The notes under the pieces: generated by a model
The model's input: the letters and a program-made list of their open reading frames with translations, nothing else
Databases searched by the model: none
What the model was told of the DNA's origin: nothing
Made by a program: the position numbers and the translations under genes
DNA from: Vreelandella titanicae BH1
Lineage (GTDB): Bacteria > Pseudomonadota > Gammaproteobacteria > Pseudomonadales > Halomonadaceae
Assembly (NCBI RefSeq): GCF_000336575.1
Contig: NZ_AOPO01000004.1
Span: 186,001 to 250,000, forward strand
DNA: 64,000 bases
Direction of reading: 5' to 3'
Shown: in pieces, positions 9,476-18,774 of the stretch
Layout: each line of letters starts with the position of its first letter
Position numbering within the stretch: position 1 is the stretch's first letter

Positions 9476-10081
9476 ATGAGCGCTTCACCCCTGCTATCTT
9501 TGCTGCTACCCATGTCCGCCTTTGCCCTCGCAGCGTCTATTTCGCCGGGGCCGGTCAACATCGTTTGTTTGAGTAGCGGTACGCACTACCCTATTGCTAA
9601 AGGGCTTGTTTTTGTAACCGGCGCCACGCTGGGGTTTATCGCGCTATTTTTAGCCATCGGCGCGGGGCTTTACTCCCTGCTGAATGTGCTGCCGCTGCTG
9701 GAAGAGTTTTTACGCTGGGCAGGCATTCTGTTTTTACTCTATCTCAGCTATCAACTTTTACAGCACGATGGGCGCTTGCAGGAGAGAGGCGGCGTCAAAG
9801 CGCTAGGGTTTATGACAGGTGCCATGATGCAGTGGCTCAACCCCAAGGCGTGGCTGGCGTCTGCCGCTGGCATTGGCGCCTACACCACTGCTAATGAGCC
9901 CCATCTGCTATGGCTGTTCGCCGGCCTTTATCTGCCTATTTGCTGGCTATCGCTAGCCAGTTGGGTATATGCAGGCGCTTTTCTGAAACGCTATGTTCAT
10001 CGTCCTATCATCTTACTGACGATTAACCGCGCACTCGCTATCTGCCTGGCGGCTAGCGCTATTGTCTTACTGGTTGAGTAG
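9476..10081 (+). CDS. LysE-family amino-acid exporter
   Basis: The 201-residue membrane protein has about six hydrophobic segments and the LysE/RhtB hallmark near its N-terminus (SISPGPVNIVCLSSG) and later QWLNPKAWLAS. A gaggag ribosome site 7 nt before the second of two close ATGs supports 9476 over 9470. It lies behind glsA and its end overlaps the convergent AraC-type gene by 15 bp. Substrate unknown. Confidence 0.9.
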   Translation: MSASPLLSLLLPMSAFALAASISPGPVNIVCLSSGTHYPIAKGLVFVTGATLGFIALFLAIGAGLYSLLNVLPLLEEFLRWAGILFLLYLSYQLLQHDGRLQERGGVKALGFMTGAMMQWLNPKAWLASAAGIGAYTTANEPHLLWLFAGLYLPICWLSLASWVYAGAFLKRYVHRPIILLTINRALAICLAASAIVLLVE

Positions 10082-10900
10082 CGGGTAGCGGTACTGGTTG
10101 GGTGTCGCTGCTACCAGCCGCTTGAACGTCCTTTGAAAGTGGGGCTGGTCATTAAAGCCAGCGTTCAAAGCCGCCTCAACGATAGGTTGCCCTTGTTTTA
10201 ACGCTTGCTGCCCCAGCTGAATGCGCTGATTAATCAGGTAAGCATGGGGTGTTAGTCCGAAGTGCTGTTTAAAGGCGCGAATCAGGTGCCCAGCACTATA
10301 GCCGGACTGCTCACATAGGCGTTCTAGCGATATATCAGCGCTACAATTGGCACGCAAATAGGCCGCGACCTGTTCTAGCGCACTGGGCGCTTGGGGCAAT
10401 ACCGCGGGGGATTCCTGAGCAAGCACTTGCATCATGATGGACAAGTATTCGACTAGCGCCGTTTGCTTATCGCTAATCTCGCGATGTTCATCCAGCAAAC
10501 AAGCAGCCATATCGCAGTACCCGGCATAAAGCGCTGGCTGGGTAATGACGGCGGTGGCGATATCTTGCCAATACGGCGTATTCAACAGGCCCAATTGGTA
10601 ACGCAATTCACTCAGCCACTCGGTATCGACGTAGAGCATCATGTACGCCCAGGGCTGGTTCTCGATGGGGTTGCAGGCATGCACCCAGTAGGGGTTCATC
10701 ATAACGATGTCACCCGCACTAATCTGATGCGTCGCATCGCGATAGCAAAAAGTGCTTTTACCTGCGGTAATGGCCCCCAGCGACCAATGCGTATGGCTGT
10801 GCGGCGCATAGCAAACTTGTCGCGCGTCGCTAATCTTGCGCAGCTCCACATAGGGCATACGCGCATCGCGCCAGAAGATAGGTGACGAAATGGTACTCAT
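10067..10900 (-). CDS. AraC-family transcriptional regulator with cupin sensor
   Basis: In this 277-residue protein the N-terminal half is an AraC-type cupin (HSHTHWSLGAITAGKSTF, with metal-ligand-like histidines, then AGDIVMMNPYWVHAC). The C-terminal 100 residues carry two helix-turn-helix motifs (LERLCEQSGYSAGHLIRAFK and AALNAGFNDQPHFQRTFKR). Its gene converges with a LysE-type exporter, a common arrangement where the regulator controls the exporter, but here the exporter promoter is on the far side, so that link is only a guess. Confidence 0.92.
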   Translation of the reverse strand: MSTISSPIFWRDARMPYVELRKISDARQVCYAPHSHTHWSLGAITAGKSTFCYRDATHQISAGDIVMMNPYWVHACNPIENQPWAYMMLYVDTEWLSELRYQLGLLNTPYWQDIATAVITQPALYAGYCDMAACLLDEHREISDKQTALVEYLSIMMQVLAQESPAVLPQAPSALEQVAAYLRANCSADISLERLCEQSGYSAGHLIRAFKQHFGLTPHAYLINQRIQLGQQALKQGQPIVEAALNAGFNDQPHFQRTFKRLVAATPNQYRYPLLNQ

Positions 10901-11042
10901 GCTCTGCTCGCAATAGTTAAAAATAGCGATTCATTTCCTACGCTGAACAATAGCACAGCACAAGCACAGTATGGGCCGCTATACTGCTCTATACGCTAGA
11001 TTGCATAGGAATGCGCAACGCCATATTAGTCAGGAGGACGCC

Positions 11043-11861
11043 ATGGCCAACAGTATGAAAAACCGCAACCACTGGGATGCAATTACCCTTTATGCCCGCA
11101 TGGGTTATGCCTCCCGCGGCATTGTGTATGTATTAGTGGGTAGCCTAGCAGCGCTGGCAGCATTTGGACAAGGCGGCCAAACAGAAGGCAGTCGTGGCGC
11201 CTTAGAACGTTTGCTCACCGCTCCCTTCGGTAAAGTCTTGTTAGCCATTATGGCCATCGGCTTGGTGGGCTACGCTATGTGGCGAATCATCCAGGCGGTT
11301 AAAGACACTGACCATCACGGCAACGGCGCCAAGGGGCTGGCAATTCGTGCGGGCTTATTGGCGAGCGCCATTACCCACACGTTGTTGTCTTTTTTTGCCG
11401 CCACGCTCATCTTTCAATTTGCGGGCTCTTCAGGTGATTCTGGTGGCGGTTCGCAAGGTGTCGCGGGCTGGCTGATGCAGCAGCCTTTCGGGCGCTGGCT
11501 GGTCGCTGGGGTTGGCCTAATCATGATAGGGGTAGGTATGGCCCACGCGCTTAAAGGCTACAAGGCCAAATTCGACAAACACTTCGCTATGCCACCACAA
11601 ACGCAACAATGGGCCTACCCTATTTGCCGTTTCGGCTTAGTGATTCGTGGTGCTGTGTTTGTGATCGTGGGTAGCTTTTTTATCATCGCCGCTTATCAAA
11701 TCAATCCCAATCAAGCAGGCGGTATGAGCGAGGTGTTTAGCACCCTGCGAAGCCAGCCCTTCGGTCAGTGGTTGCTTGGTTTTGTCGCGCTGGGACTTTT
11801 TGCGTTTGGCCTTTACAGCCTATTAGCGGCTGTCTATCGCCGCATTAATCCCGAAGTGTAG
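11043..11861 (+). CDS. DUF1206 membrane protein
   Basis: The 272-residue inner-membrane protein has three repeats of a two-helix unit, each opening with ARMGYASRGIVYVLVG-like sequence (about residues 18, 105 and 195), the pattern of DUF1206. An aggagg ribosome site lies 6 nt before the ATG at 11043. No catalytic motif is visible and the function is unknown. It is a single-gene unit. Confidence 0.9.
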   Translation: MANSMKNRNHWDAITLYARMGYASRGIVYVLVGSLAALAAFGQGGQTEGSRGALERLLTAPFGKVLLAIMAIGLVGYAMWRIIQAVKDTDHHGNGAKGLAIRAGLLASAITHTLLSFFAATLIFQFAGSSGDSGGGSQGVAGWLMQQPFGRWLVAGVGLIMIGVGMAHALKGYKAKFDKHFAMPPQTQQWAYPICRFGLVIRGAVFVIVGSFFIIAAYQINPNQAGGMSEVFSTLRSQPFGQWLLGFVALGLFAFGLYSLLAAVYRRINPEV

Positions 11862-12053
11862 AGACCTGCATGGCCATAACATCCAAATGCACTAAGTAGT
11901 GGTTTGAGCGCATTAACCGCTCGAAGAATATGCTGTGTCTACTCGCCACCCTCTCCTTTCTGGAGACTATTCTTCTGCCCATTCCTATTGAACTGGTATT
12001 GATACCCTTGTTGCTGTTGCTGGTGGTGTAAGCCGTGAATCGGTGGCAACCAG

Positions 12054-12371
12054 CTAAATACCGTAATCTCGCTCGACTTTGGCGATACGGGTTTTGAAGT
12101 GCTGGTACCACTGCTGATGGCCTAGCCGCTGAGCTTCTTGATGCTCAGCATGGGCTTTCCACGCTTTAATAGATGCCAAATCGGCCCAGTAAGAAACTGT
12201 TACACCCACCTCATTGCGGGCAGACTCCACCCCTAAAAACCCCGGCTGCTGTGCTGCAAGCTCAACCATTCTTGCGGCCATTGCGTCATAGCCGTTATCG
12301 ACCTCGGTGCGTAGTGAAGTGAAAATAACGGCGTAGTAAGGCGGTTCAGGGGTAGTGGCAATCAGGGACAT
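12054..12371 (-). CDS. Antibiotic biosynthesis monooxygenase (ABM) domain protein
   Basis: This 105-residue single-domain protein of the ferredoxin-like ABM family (YYAVIFTSLR at the start, GFLGVESARNEVGVTVSYW in the middle, W-rich helix KAWKAHAEHQEAQR) may be a small heme-degrading or quinol monooxygenase, or simply a stress protein. It is flanked by 190 bp without genes downstream. Substrate unknown. Confidence 0.85.
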   Translation of the reverse strand: MSLIATTPEPPYYAVIFTSLRTEVDNGYDAMAARMVELAAQQPGFLGVESARNEVGVTVSYWADLASIKAWKAHAEHQEAQRLGHQQWYQHFKTRIAKVERDYGI

Positions 12372-12495
12372 GGCATCACCGGGATCCTTGGATCAGAGGC
12401 TTCGAAGCATATCCCATGAAACAAAAAATGTATTCAGGGAGCCCACTGCCAGTTGCTGCCAAACCGTACCACAGGCAGTGGGAAGAGCTGTGAGC

Positions 12496-13284
12496 CTAGG
12501 CGTCATCCTGCGCCTTACCAGGCGTCGCTGCCGTATGCTTGGCTTTCATATCCTTGAACGCTTCCATGATGTCCATGGGCAGCGGGAAAACGATTGTCGA
12601 GGCATTCTTGTTGCTCATGTCGCTCATGGTTTGCAGGTAGCGCAGTTGCAGCGCAGCAGAGTTTTCCTGCATGACATTGGCCGCCTCGACCAGTTTCTTG
12701 GATGCTTGCAGTTCCCCTTCAGCGTGAATCACCTTAGCGCGACGCTCACGCTCCGCCTCTGCCTGGCGCGCAATGGCGCGAATCATGCTCTCATCCAAAT
12801 CTACATGCTTAATTTCAACATTGGCGACCTTGATACCCCACGCTTCGGTTTGGGTATCGATGATTTCCTGGATATCGTCGTTGAGCTTATCGCGCTCGGA
12901 AAGCATCTCATCCAGATCATGCTTACCCAGCACGGAGCGCAAAGTGGTCTGTGCTAGTTGACTGGTCGCCTGGGTAAAATTCTCGACTTGAATGATCGCC
13001 TTTTCTGGATCGACGACGCGGAAATAAAGCACCGCATTAACTTTAACGGTGACGTTATCCTGAGAGATTACGTCCTGTTCCGGCACATCCATGGTAATGA
13101 CGCGCAGATCCACCACCTCCATCTTCTGAATGGCGGGGATCACAATGACTAGCCCAGGCCCTTTCACTATCTGATAACGCCCCAGAAAGAACACTACGCC
13201 GCGTTTATATTCTGGCAGTATGCGAATAGAGGCAGCGATCAACATCACCACCAGCACGACAGGAACTAAATACGAAATAATCAT
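12496..13284 (-). CDS. Slipin (SPFH/band-7/stomatin family)
   Basis: The 262-residue protein starts with one membrane anchor ([17 protein letters not shown]) followed by the SPFH domain ([20 protein letters not shown], then [20 protein letters not shown]) and a charged coiled-coil helix ([20 protein letters not shown]). Slipins assemble on the inner membrane in lipid microdomains and pair with NfeD proteases. A gaggt ribosome site precedes the ATG. The NfeD gene lies 46 bp upstream on the same strand, so the two form the classical nfeD-slipin operon. Confidence 0.96.
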   Translation of the reverse strand: MIISYLVPVVLVVMLIAASIRILPEYKRGVVFFLGRYQIVKGPGLVIVIPAIQKMEVVDLRVITMDVPEQDVISQDNVTVKVNAVLYFRVVDPEKAIIQVENFTQATSQLAQTTLRSVLGKHDLDEMLSERDKLNDDIQEIIDTQTEAWGIKVANVEIKHVDLDESMIRAIARQAEAERERRAKVIHAEGELQASKKLVEAANVMQENSAALQLRYLQTMSDMSNKNASTIVFPLPMDIMEAFKDMKAKHTAATPGKAQDDA

Positions 13285-13330
13285 TGGACACCTCGTTTAG
13301 CTGTGGGTCGGTTATGTCAGAAAGTGGGCA

Positions 13331-14689
13331 CTAGCGGGGCGTCACATATACCGTCAAGCCATCAAGGCGCACCACCACAAGCTTCTCACCTCGTTTGACT
13401 GGCACATCGCTTACTGCGTTCCAGCGCTCGCCATGCAGCCTTACATGGCCGCTGGTCTCAAAATCATCCAGTGCAACCGCATCTGCGCCGATTAACTGCT
13501 CCGCGCCAGTGTGTGCCGGACGACGGCGCAGCGTTGCAAAGCGTGTTAACGTCCATAGCATTAGCCCCCCGGACATCAATGCCACACCACCGATTAGAGG
13601 TAGCGAAATGGCAAGATGCTCCGCGTCCATCAGCATTACCGAGCCAAGTACAAAGGCAATGATGCCGCCAACCCCCAGCACGCCGAAGCTAGGCATAAAT
13701 GCCTCACCCACCATCAACGCCAGCCCGACCACCATCAGCGCAAGCCCGGCGTAGTTAATCGGCAGCACCTGAAACGCAAACAGGGCGAGCAGCAAGCAAA
13801 TCAAGCCAATGGTGCCGGGGAACAGGCTGCCGGGATTGGCCAGCTCGAAAACCAGCCCGTAAAAGCCGATGACCATCAAGAAGAAGGCTATGTTGGGATT
13901 AGTGATCAGCGATAGCACCTGGGTGCGCCAATCAGGGTCGAAGCGCTCAATGGTGAGGCCTGCGGTCTCAAGCGTGGCATCACCGCTTTCCATGACCACG
14001 CTCATGCCGTCAATCTGCTCAAGGAGATCGTCAAGATCGCGCGCCACCACATTGATGACGTTCTGCTCCAGCGCCTCGCTGGCAGTGAGATTGACCGCAT
14101 TGCGCACGGCCTCTTCAGCCCAATCGGCATTGCGATCATGGCGTTCCGCTAGGCTGCGGATAAAGCTCACCGCATCTTCCATCACCTTGCGTTCCATGGC
14201 GCTGCCCTCGCCATCCGACTCCTCAGCCGAATTATCTTCTTCGTCTTCATCGCTGCCGAGCAGCCCACCGCCCATCTGTACCGGCGTGGCCGAGCCGAGA
14301 TGCGTCGAGGGGGCCATGGCAGCCACGTGGCTACCGTAAAGTAGATAGGTGCCCGCGCTTGCCGCTCGCGCACCACTGGGGAAAACGTACATCACCACGG
14401 GAATGTCAGCGTTGAGCATCTCGCGAATCATGTCGCGGGTGGTGTCGACCAACCCGCCGGGGGTATCGAGCTCGACGATCACCACCTCACTGCCCTGCTC
14501 GCGGGCTTTATCCAGCCCACGCTCAAAGTAGTCCTTGGTAGCCGGGCCGATGGCGCCTTCAATATTAAGCACCAGAACGCTTGGTGAAGCGCTTTGTGCC
14601 ATGGCCTGCCATGTAAACGACATAGTAGCCATTAGCAAACCGGCAACCATCAACCAGAGCCAGTGCGGTTTGAGAGAAAGGGTTTGCAT
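13331..14689 (-). CDS. nfeD: NfeD-type membrane serine protease (ClpP class)
   Basis: This 452-residue protein has an N-terminal signal/anchor, then a ClpP-class protease domain with the nucleophile Ser in VFPSGARAASAGTYLL and a Lys-containing helix further on, four to five membrane helices (about residues 270-390) and the C-terminal NfeD OB-fold (GHVRLHGERWNAVSD). A gaggag ribosome site lies 6 nt before the ATG at 14689. An acidic insert (DEDEEDNSAEESDGEG) within the protease domain is longer than in many homologues. It is coupled with slipin, its presumed substrate or partner. Confidence 0.95.
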   Translation of the reverse strand: MQTLSLKPHWLWLMVAGLLMATMSFTWQAMAQSASPSVLVLNIEGAIGPATKDYFERGLDKAREQGSEVVIVELDTPGGLVDTTRDMIREMLNADIPVVMYVFPSGARAASAGTYLLYGSHVAAMAPSTHLGSATPVQMGGGLLGSDEDEEDNSAEESDGEGSAMERKVMEDAVSFIRSLAERHDRNADWAEEAVRNAVNLTASEALEQNVINVVARDLDDLLEQIDGMSVVMESGDATLETAGLTIERFDPDWRTQVLSLITNPNIAFFLMVIGFYGLVFELANPGSLFPGTIGLICLLLALFAFQVLPINYAGLALMVVGLALMVGEAFMPSFGVLGVGGIIAFVLGSVMLMDAEHLAISLPLIGGVALMSGGLMLWTLTRFATLRRRPAHTGAEQLIGADAVALDDFETSGHVRLHGERWNAVSDVPVKRGEKLVVVRLDGLTVYVTPR

Positions 14690-14895
14690 ACCCACTCCTC
14701 GCATTCAACGCCTTGAACATTCCCGTCTGAATCTGCAGCCTATCCATAGCAACATACACAAGGCTATCTACTCAACGTAGCAGCCAAATTGAGCTTCGTC
14801 ATGAACAACGTGATGGCAGGATTCGAGGGGAAAAGGAGCCTGAACCAAGGCGATGCTGCAAACCAGAGGTGGTTGCAATATTTTTGAGGAGTCGG

Positions 14896-15303
14896 TTAGT
14901 TCAAGTAATAACCACTAACTTTCCACGTGCCCTCTTCCAAGTGAGGAGTGATGGTTTCCGTAATCTGCGATGATCTGTTTTCAAAACGTGTTTGGAACGT
15001 CAAAACCGCGTAGTCATCTCTTGGAGCCCCAGGCATAGAGGTTTCGCGGACAACGCTTACTCGCCGACGCGACTGAACCGCACCAAAGTCACGACGCGCT
15101 GCACCAATCGTCCGTTCTAACATGTGCGGTGAAAGCGGCTTTTTTAGTAGTGAAGATGAAGATTCCCATGCCTGCTCATACTGACCACTATCGATGGCTT
15201 CTAGCCACGCCAACGCCGCCGCCTCTGCCGCACTCGAGTTTGCCTGCGCTTGGTTAGACAGAATGAGAAGCAAGGTGATGATAAAGATCAGCATTTTCGG
15301 CAT
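14896..15303 (-). CDS. DUF4019 secreted protein
   Basis: The 135-residue protein starts with a signal peptide (LIFIITLLLILSNQAQA) and continues with the DUF4019 pattern (AALAWLEAIDSGQYEQAWESSS ending in WKVSGYYLN). The ATG at 15303 has gagag 8 nt upstream; an earlier ATG at 15321 is in frame. It is probably periplasmic, with no known function. It stands alone. Confidence 0.85.
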   Translation of the reverse strand: MPKMLIFIITLLLILSNQAQANSSAAEAAALAWLEAIDSGQYEQAWESSSSLLKKPLSPHMLERTIGAARRDFGAVQSRRRVSVVRETSMPGAPRDDYAVLTFQTRFENRSSQITETITPHLEEGTWKVSGYYLN

Positions 15304-15504
15304 AACGGGCACTCTCGGCATTTAGCAACGACCAGAGAAATCTCGATGGTCTTAGGAATATATCGGTAATCCTCAGAGTTTCTTTAGGGCTGCAAGATGT
15401 ATTTGCGTAATCGTTAAGCGCCAAGCTGTGTCTGCTTCTCAAACCCTACTCGCTCGTTTACTATGCGCCACCCACCCTATTTCAGTTGCCACTATTAGGT
15501 CACT

Positions 15505-16248
15505 ATGTCCGTCAATGCCCTCTATACCGACCTTTCTGGCTACTACGATTTGATGTGCGTGGATATCGACTATCAAGCGCAAAGCCACGCCATTCGCAGG
15601 CTGCATCAGATTTTCGGTAACGGCGGAACGACACACCTAGATTTAGCCTGTGGCACCGGCCCACACGTGCGCCATTTTATTGATTTTGGATACGCCAGCA
15701 GCGGGCTTGATATTAATCAACCCATGCTGGATATTGCCGCCACGCGTTGCTCAGAAGCACACTTCACGTTGCAAGATATGAGTGACTTCAAGGCCAACGA
15801 GCCTCAAGACTTAATCACCTGCTTTTTATACTCAATCCACTACAACGATGGGATTGAAAAGCTAAAAGCGTGTATATCCAGTACTCATTGTGCCCTCAAG
15901 TCTGGTGGTATTTTCTGTTTTAACGCAGTCGATAAAGACAAAATCGATAACGCTTTATGTGTTAAACACAGCGCCCAACAAGAAAGCGATTTATTCACGT
16001 TCCGCTCGGGATGGCACTACAGTGGCCAAGGTGAAAAGCAGTCGCTTAGGCTCAGCATTGAAAAAGCCAACGCTGAAGGAACACAGCTATGGAACGACGA
16101 ACACCCCATGGTAGCCGTCAGCTTTGCGGAGTTAAGCGCACTCTTAGCGCCTCACTTTGAGGTTCATGTGTTTGAGCACAACTATGAAAAAATCATCCCC
16201 TGGGATAACGCCTCTGGAAACGCTATTTTTGTCTGTGTGAAGGTTTAG
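15505..16248 (+). CDS. Class I SAM-dependent methyltransferase
   Basis: This 247-residue cytoplasmic protein has motif I THLDLACGTGPHVRHFIDFG near residue 47, the acidic motif II SSGLDINQPMLDIA and a motif IV-like DLITCFLYSIHY. This is the Rossmann-fold methyltransferase pattern; the substrate is not identifiable. It ends 10 bp from the convergent LysE-type gene. Confidence 0.88.
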   Translation: MSVNALYTDLSGYYDLMCVDIDYQAQSHAIRRLHQIFGNGGTTHLDLACGTGPHVRHFIDFGYASSGLDINQPMLDIAATRCSEAHFTLQDMSDFKANEPQDLITCFLYSIHYNDGIEKLKACISSTHCALKSGGIFCFNAVDKDKIDNALCVKHSAQQESDLFTFRSGWHYSGQGEKQSLRLSIEKANAEGTQLWNDEHPMVAVSFAELSALLAPHFEVHVFEHNYEKIIPWDNASGNAIFVCVKV

Positions 16249-16258
16249 TCGTCTTCGA

Positions 16259-16894
16259 CTAGCGGTTCTCCACTTTCTCAAGAAATATCACTGATAACCC
16301 CGCTGCAATGAACATTGCTCCAGCGCCCATATTCAGGCCTTGAATTACGCGCGGACGACTCTCCAACCAGCGCGCAAACATAGATGAAAAGAGACCCAGC
16401 ACGGCGAATATAGCGAATGCCATAAAAGCAAACCAAGCACCTAGCAATAGCGTTTGCAACGCAATCGATCCCTGCGCCGGCGATACAAATTGAGGAATAA
16501 ATGCCAAGATAAATAGCGCGGGCTTCGGATTAAGCACGTTGGTTAGAAACCCAGTGGTTAAAACCACGCGGTAAGACAAACGACGATGCGATGAAAATGC
16601 AATCAAGTCTCTGGAACGTAATGCTTTAATACCTAACCAAATCAAATACCCGGCCCCAATCAATTTAACGGCGCTAAAGGCAACGGCAGAGGTCTGGATA
16701 AGAGCCGCCAAACCAAGAAAAGCGACAACCACATGCACCATCAGCCCCATTCCAGCTCCTACGCTGGAGACACAAGCCGCTAGACGCCCCTGGCTAAGTC
16801 CACGACTAACGGCGAGTATATTATCAGGCCCCGGCACTAGAATTATTAAAACGCATGCGGCAGTGAAAGCCATCCATGTTTCGATTGGTATCAT
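16259..16894 (-). CDS. LysE-family translocator
   Basis: The 211-residue membrane protein carries the LysE/RhtB signature (IILVPGPDNILAVSRGLSQG near residue 20) and LNPKPALFILAFIPQF. A ggagag ribosome site sits just before the ATG at 16894. It is the second of three LysE-type exporters in the window. Substrate unknown. Confidence 0.9.
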   Translation of the reverse strand: MIPIETWMAFTAACVLIILVPGPDNILAVSRGLSQGRLAACVSSVGAGMGLMVHVVVAFLGLAALIQTSAVAFSAVKLIGAGYLIWLGIKALRSRDLIAFSSHRRLSYRVVLTTGFLTNVLNPKPALFILAFIPQFVSPAQGSIALQTLLLGAWFAFMAFAIFAVLGLFSSMFARWLESRPRVIQGLNMGAGAMFIAAGLSVIFLEKVENR

Positions 16895-16967
16895 GTCTCT
16901 CTCCTATCCCAAAACTTACGCTTACCCGTATTAATGGCAAAACCGTGCGTGCGCATCGGATGGGGCG

Positions 16968-17345
16968 TTATGCATTGAACCCTACCTGATACCTCTGCTT
17001 GCTTGGGCTGAATCCAGAAGACTCGTAGAACCTGTGTCGCGGGGTCTTTAGACCTCGTCATAAGCGCCGCTTTATAACAGCCAGCTTGCTGGGCAAAGTC
17101 TATAGCACACCTAAGATTGGCCTTACCGATACGTTGCTTGCGGTGATCCTTGGAAACAATCACATTTTCAATGATTGCATGCGGTCGACCAGACCAATTC
17201 AAATTAGCACACATATTTACGGTACAGGTACCCATCATGCCATTATCAGTGAAGGTACTAACGATGCATCCCCCCTTTATGATATTGAACCAAAGACCCG
17301 CGGCAATTCCTCATCCACTACTGAAGTTGCCTCATCCCTGCAAAT
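16968..17345 (-). pseudogene. Degenerate GNAT N-acetyltransferase
   Basis: The middle of a GNAT is readable: TDNGMMGTCTVNMC, then RPHAIIENVIVSKDHRKQRIG (motif A, acetyl-CoA loop). After ...KDPATQ near 17026 the frame shifts; the expected C-terminus RFYESSGFSPSKQRYQ continues in another frame to a stop at 16968. Upstream, the N-terminal part (LWFNIIKGG) is interrupted by stops around 17315. Two lesions make this a clear relic of a once functional acetyltransferase. Confidence 0.8.
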
Positions 17346-17407
17346 AAAAATTAATTCACTGCGTCTGTGACCAATAGTCATTTCTCTTTGAATCTAGGAG
17401 CCAGTAT

Positions 17408-18004
17408 ATGAACGTTCTGATTCAGAAAGGCTTTAACCTTGAGAAGGCTGGGCCTGTCGCTAAGCTATATGAAGAAGCTTTCGGCGCTAAATTCGCGAGC
17501 GCAATACCTGACAAGGCTAAGCGCATTCAATTACTCTCCGACTGTTTTGTCCCTGAATTTTCCTTTACTGCCATCTTTGAAGATGAGGTCATTGGGCTAG
17601 CAGGGTTTCAGCAGCCCAATGGTTCGCTAACGAGCGGAATCGGGATGAAACAGCTGATAGGCAAGCTTGGAACATTGAAAGGGCTCTGGGCATGTCTGGT
17701 GTTCAGCTTATTCGAGCGCAAGCCAAAATCTCAAGAATTGGTGATGGATGGGATTGCTGTCGATAGCCGATTCCGAGGGCGAGGCATAGGTTCCAGACTC
17801 TTGGATAGCATTATTGCACATGCCGTGGATAATGGTTTCGAGACGATCCGCTTAGACGTTATCGATAGCAACCCGAGAGCGAAGAGGCTGTACGAGTCCA
17901 AGGGATTTATCGCCGTAAACGAAGAGCATTTTCCCTACTTGAAATGGTTAATCGGCTTTTCTGGGTCAACAACCATGGTGTTGAAGGTAGCAAGTTTAAC
18001 TTAG
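17408..18004 (+). CDS. GNAT-family N-acetyltransferase
   Basis: In this 198-residue GNAT, motif A (VDSRFRGRGIGSRLLDSI, about residues 115-132) binds acetyl-CoA and motif B includes NPRAKRLYESKGF. The N-terminal part mentions FTAIFEDEVIGLAGFQ, the core beta-strands. An aggag ribosome site precedes the ATG. The acceptor substrate is unknown. Confidence 0.9.
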   Translation: MNVLIQKGFNLEKAGPVAKLYEEAFGAKFASAIPDKAKRIQLLSDCFVPEFSFTAIFEDEVIGLAGFQQPNGSLTSGIGMKQLIGKLGTLKGLWACLVFSLFERKPKSQELVMDGIAVDSRFRGRGIGSRLLDSIIAHAVDNGFETIRLDVIDSNPRAKRLYESKGFIAVNEEHFPYLKWLIGFSGSTTMVLKVASLT

Positions 18005-18099
18005 CAGACAATGCTCGCCCTCTCGAAAGCATATCCCTTCAGAGGTGAGAGCCTGGCGCCTAGATGTTCATTCATAATCGCCATTGTCAGATATTACCC

Positions 18100-18119
18100 T
18101 TCGGCCACACATGGCCGAA
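18100..18119. terminator. Perfect 8-bp hairpin downstream of GNAT
   Basis: TTCGGCCA-CACA-TGGCCGAA forms a perfect stem 96 bp after the acetyltransferase stop. No T-run follows (attgcccccttt), so it is at best a weak intrinsic terminator; it could also be a small repeat. Confidence 0.35.
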
Positions 18120-18207
18120 ATTGCCCCCTTTGTGACCGCTTAACGCATCGTTGGCAGAATGCGTAACAGCTAATCTGTAACCTCACTTCAACACGATGAG
18201 ATTAGCC

Positions 18208-18774
18208 ATGACCCAGCCTAAAACCGCATTACTATTAATTGATGTTCAAGCCTCGTTCCCTGCCCGCGATTACTGGGTAGAATCACTGGCTCAGGCGTGG
18301 CGTCCCAAGCAGCGTGCGGTGCTGAACGCAGCCCAGACCAACGATATACCGGTTGTGCGCATTCTGCATGAGGCACCTGGCAGCCAAGGGGCTTTCGACC
18401 CTGACGGTGGCCTTATTCGTCCGCTTGATGACTTTAACGATGAAGTGGCGGTAACCTTTCAGAAACGTGCGCATAACGCGTTCAGCGATACCTCACTAGA
18501 AAGCTGGTTACGGGAGCGAGGCATTGAACGGCTGGCGATTAGCGGTATTCGTACCGAGCAATGCTGCGAAACCACCGCACGGGTGGCGTCGGATTTAGGG
18601 TTTAGCGTCGACTTTATCAGCGATGCTACCCTAACGTTCCCCATGACACGCCACGGCATCACCTGGTCAGCAGATGATATTAAGGCGCGCACCGAACTGG
18701 TACTTGAAGACCGCTTTGCGCGTATTATCAGCACACAAGACATGATCAACGAATGGCAAACCCCCCGTGAGTGA
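18208..18774 (+). CDS. Cysteine hydrolase, isochorismatase family
   Basis: The 188-residue hydrolase carries the catalytic Asp in ALLLIDVQASF near residue 12, Lys in VAVTFQKRAHNAF, and Cys in ISGIRTEQCCETTAR near residue 118, the Asp-Lys-Cys triad of isochorismatase-like amidohydrolases. An in-frame ATG at 18196 would add four residues. Its 3' end overlaps a GlxA-type regulator by 8 bp, and the pair is probably co-transcribed, suggesting that the regulator senses the hydrolase's substrate or product. Substrate unknown (nicotinamidase-like or N-carbamoyl amidase are possible). Confidence 0.92.
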   Translation: MTQPKTALLLIDVQASFPARDYWVESLAQAWRPKQRAVLNAAQTNDIPVVRILHEAPGSQGAFDPDGGLIRPLDDFNDEVAVTFQKRAHNAFSDTSLESWLRERGIERLAISGIRTEQCCETTARVASDLGFSVDFISDATLTFPMTRHGITWSADDIKARTELVLEDRFARIISTQDMINEWQTPRE

